From Prorocentrum cordatum (Eukaryota > Sar > Dinophyceae > Prorocentrales > Prorocentraceae): a stretch of 64,000 nt of DNA. Below, in pieces: positions 62,605 through 64,000 of the stretch. Every line of letters starts with the position of its first letter. Position 1 is the first letter of the stretch. The position numbers were made by a program, and so were the translations under genes. The stretch lies in contig CAUYUJ010015712.1 of NCBI GenBank assembly GCA_963575745.1, positions 1-64,000 on the forward strand, read 5' to 3'. Under the pieces are notes generated by a model, which had not been told where the DNA came from, made no database searches, and worked only from the letters and a program-made list of their open reading frames with translations.

Positions 62605-63662
62605 TCTTCTTCGGTGAAGCTCCCTTTGAGGCCGCGAAGCGCTTTAATGGGTAGAGGAAACGCATGGGGGCGGTCCCACTGGGGCCTTCGGTGGAGCTCC
62701 CTCTGGGGCCACGAAGCGCTGTACTGGGTGGGGGGGACGCATGCGGGCGGTAGCACTGAGGCCGTCGGTGGAGCTCCCTTTGGGGCCGCGAAACGCTGTA
62801 CTGCGTGTGAGGGACGCACGCGGGCGGTAGCAGTGGGGCCTTCGGTGGAGCTCGCTATGGGGCCACAAACGTTGTACTGGGTGGGTGAAAATGCCAAATT
62901 GGGTGTGCGGGACGCATGTGGGCAGTCCCACTGGGGGTTTCGGTGGGGCCACGAAACGATATACTAAGTGGATGAAAATGCCAAATCGGGTGTGTGGGAG
63001 GCACGCGGGCGGTCCCACTGGGGGCCTCGGTGGAGCTCCCTATGGGGCGACGAAGAACTGTACTGGGTGGGTGGAAATGCCAAATTCGGCGTGTCGGACG
63101 CATGCGGGCGGTGGTACTGGGGGCTTCAGTGGAGCTCCCTATCGGGCCACGACACGTTGTACTGGGTGGGCGGAAATGCCAAAGTCGGTGTGTGGGACGC
63201 ACGCGGGCGGTCCCACTGGGGGTTCCGGTGGAGCCCCCCATGGGCCACGAAGCGCTGTATTGGGTGGGTGGAAATGCCAAATTCGGTATGTCGGACGCAT
63301 GCGGGCGGTCCCAATGGGGGCTTCAGCGGAGCTCCCTATAGGGCCACGAAACGTTGTACTGGGTGGGTGAAAATGCAAACTTGGTTGTTCGGGACGCATG
63401 CGGACGGTCCCACTGGGGCCTTCGGTGGAGCTCCGTATGGAGCCACGAAGCGCTGTACTGGATTAGTGGAAATGCCAAATTGTGTGTGTGTGTGTGTGGG
63501 ACGCATGCGGACGGTCCCACTGGGGGCTTCAGTGGAGCTCCTTATGAGGCCATGAAGCGTTGTATTGGGTTTTCGGGACGCGTGCGGGCGGCCCCACTGG
63601 GGCCTTCGGTGGAGCTCCGTATGGGGCCACGAAGCGCTGTACTGGATTAGTGGAAATGCCAA

Positions 63663-63698
<36 letters not shown>

Positions 63699-64000
63699 AC
63701 GCATGCGGACGGTCCCACTGGGGGCTTCGGTGGAGCTTCATATGGGGCCACGAAGCGCTGTGCTGCGTGGGTGAAAATGCCAACTTTGGTTTTCGGGACG
63801 CATGCGGACGGTACCATTTGGGGGTCGGTGGAGCTCCCCATGGGGCCACGAAGCGTTGTAGTGGGTGGTTGAAAATGCCACATTGAGTTTTTGGGGGCGC
63901 ATACGGGCGGTCCAACTGGGGGCTTCGGTGGAGCTCCCTATGGGGCCACGAGACGTTGTACTGCGTGTGTGGAAATGTAAAAAGGGTTTTCGGGACGCAC
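62605..64000 (+). repeat. ~78-to-98-bp tandem array, runs off the window
   Basis: Related to the array at 30375-33265 (GGACGCATGCGGGCGGTCCC, ACTGGGGGCTTCxGTGGAGC, TCCCTATGGGGCCACGAAGC). The first units (to about 62870) are ~78 bp. From about 62880 units are ~98 bp because GTGAAAATGCCAAATTxGGT is added before GGACGCA. Two units carry (TG)n expansions, at 63481-63498 and 63667-63698. Confidence 0.95.

Overview
The window looks like nuclear DNA of a dinoflagellate. The strongest single clue is at 43105-43126: an exact match to the 22-nt dinoflagellate spliced leader (it begins TCCGTAGCC and ends GGCTCAAG), which is normally trans-spliced onto mRNA and not encoded next to genes. Supporting clues are the GC-rich, repeat-dominated sequence, several non-LTR retrotransposons of the types common in dinoflagellate genomes, and a copia-type fragment. 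I see no intact host gene, no rRNA, no convincing tRNA and no CRISPR array. Almost every long open frame lies in a mobile element or in low-complexity DNA that has no stop codons. The species cannot be named from this sequence.

Layout. 1-1746: GGA microsatellites and a dispersed repeat with three ~82-bp tandem units. 1747-14602: a stretch bounded by terminal inverted repeats (TIRs). It holds TA and ATC/GTC microsatellites, a broken Helitron-type Rep/PIF1-helicase gene with a long CxxC-rich tail (about 3028-8933), and a 5.6-kb G-rich tandem array (8940-14510) containing a 100-N assembly gap. 14747-14907: a 161-bp miniature element with the same TIRs, inserted in another dispersed repeat. 15-20 kb: dispersed repeats and TCC tracts. 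20037-25590: a decayed non-LTR retrotransposon. 28740-29530: the C-terminal end of a copia polyprotein. 30375-33265: a 79-bp tandem array. 34739-37289: a third TIR-bounded stretch filled with minisatellites. 38215-38955: a long GGT tract. 43105-48045: a near full-length non-LTR retrotransposon starting exactly with the spliced leader and flanked by a 16-bp target-site duplication. 49.5-51.8 kb: minisatellites. 51894-55600: another decayed non-LTR element, followed by an intact 232-codon ORF (55660-56358). 57-62 kb: short palindromic elements. 62605-64000: a tandem array related to the one at 30-33 kb.

None of the element genes is fully intact. The Helitron gene needs about eight frame changes and has in-frame stops, some of them in homopolymer runs where sequencing error is possible. 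The spliced-leader element has lost catalytic residues in its endonuclease and has an internal deletion in its reverse transcriptase. The most informative structure is the spliced-leader element. Its flanks together match an uninterrupted copy of the same repeat at 650-1290, so insertion of a copy made from a trans-spliced RNA can be read directly from the sequence.
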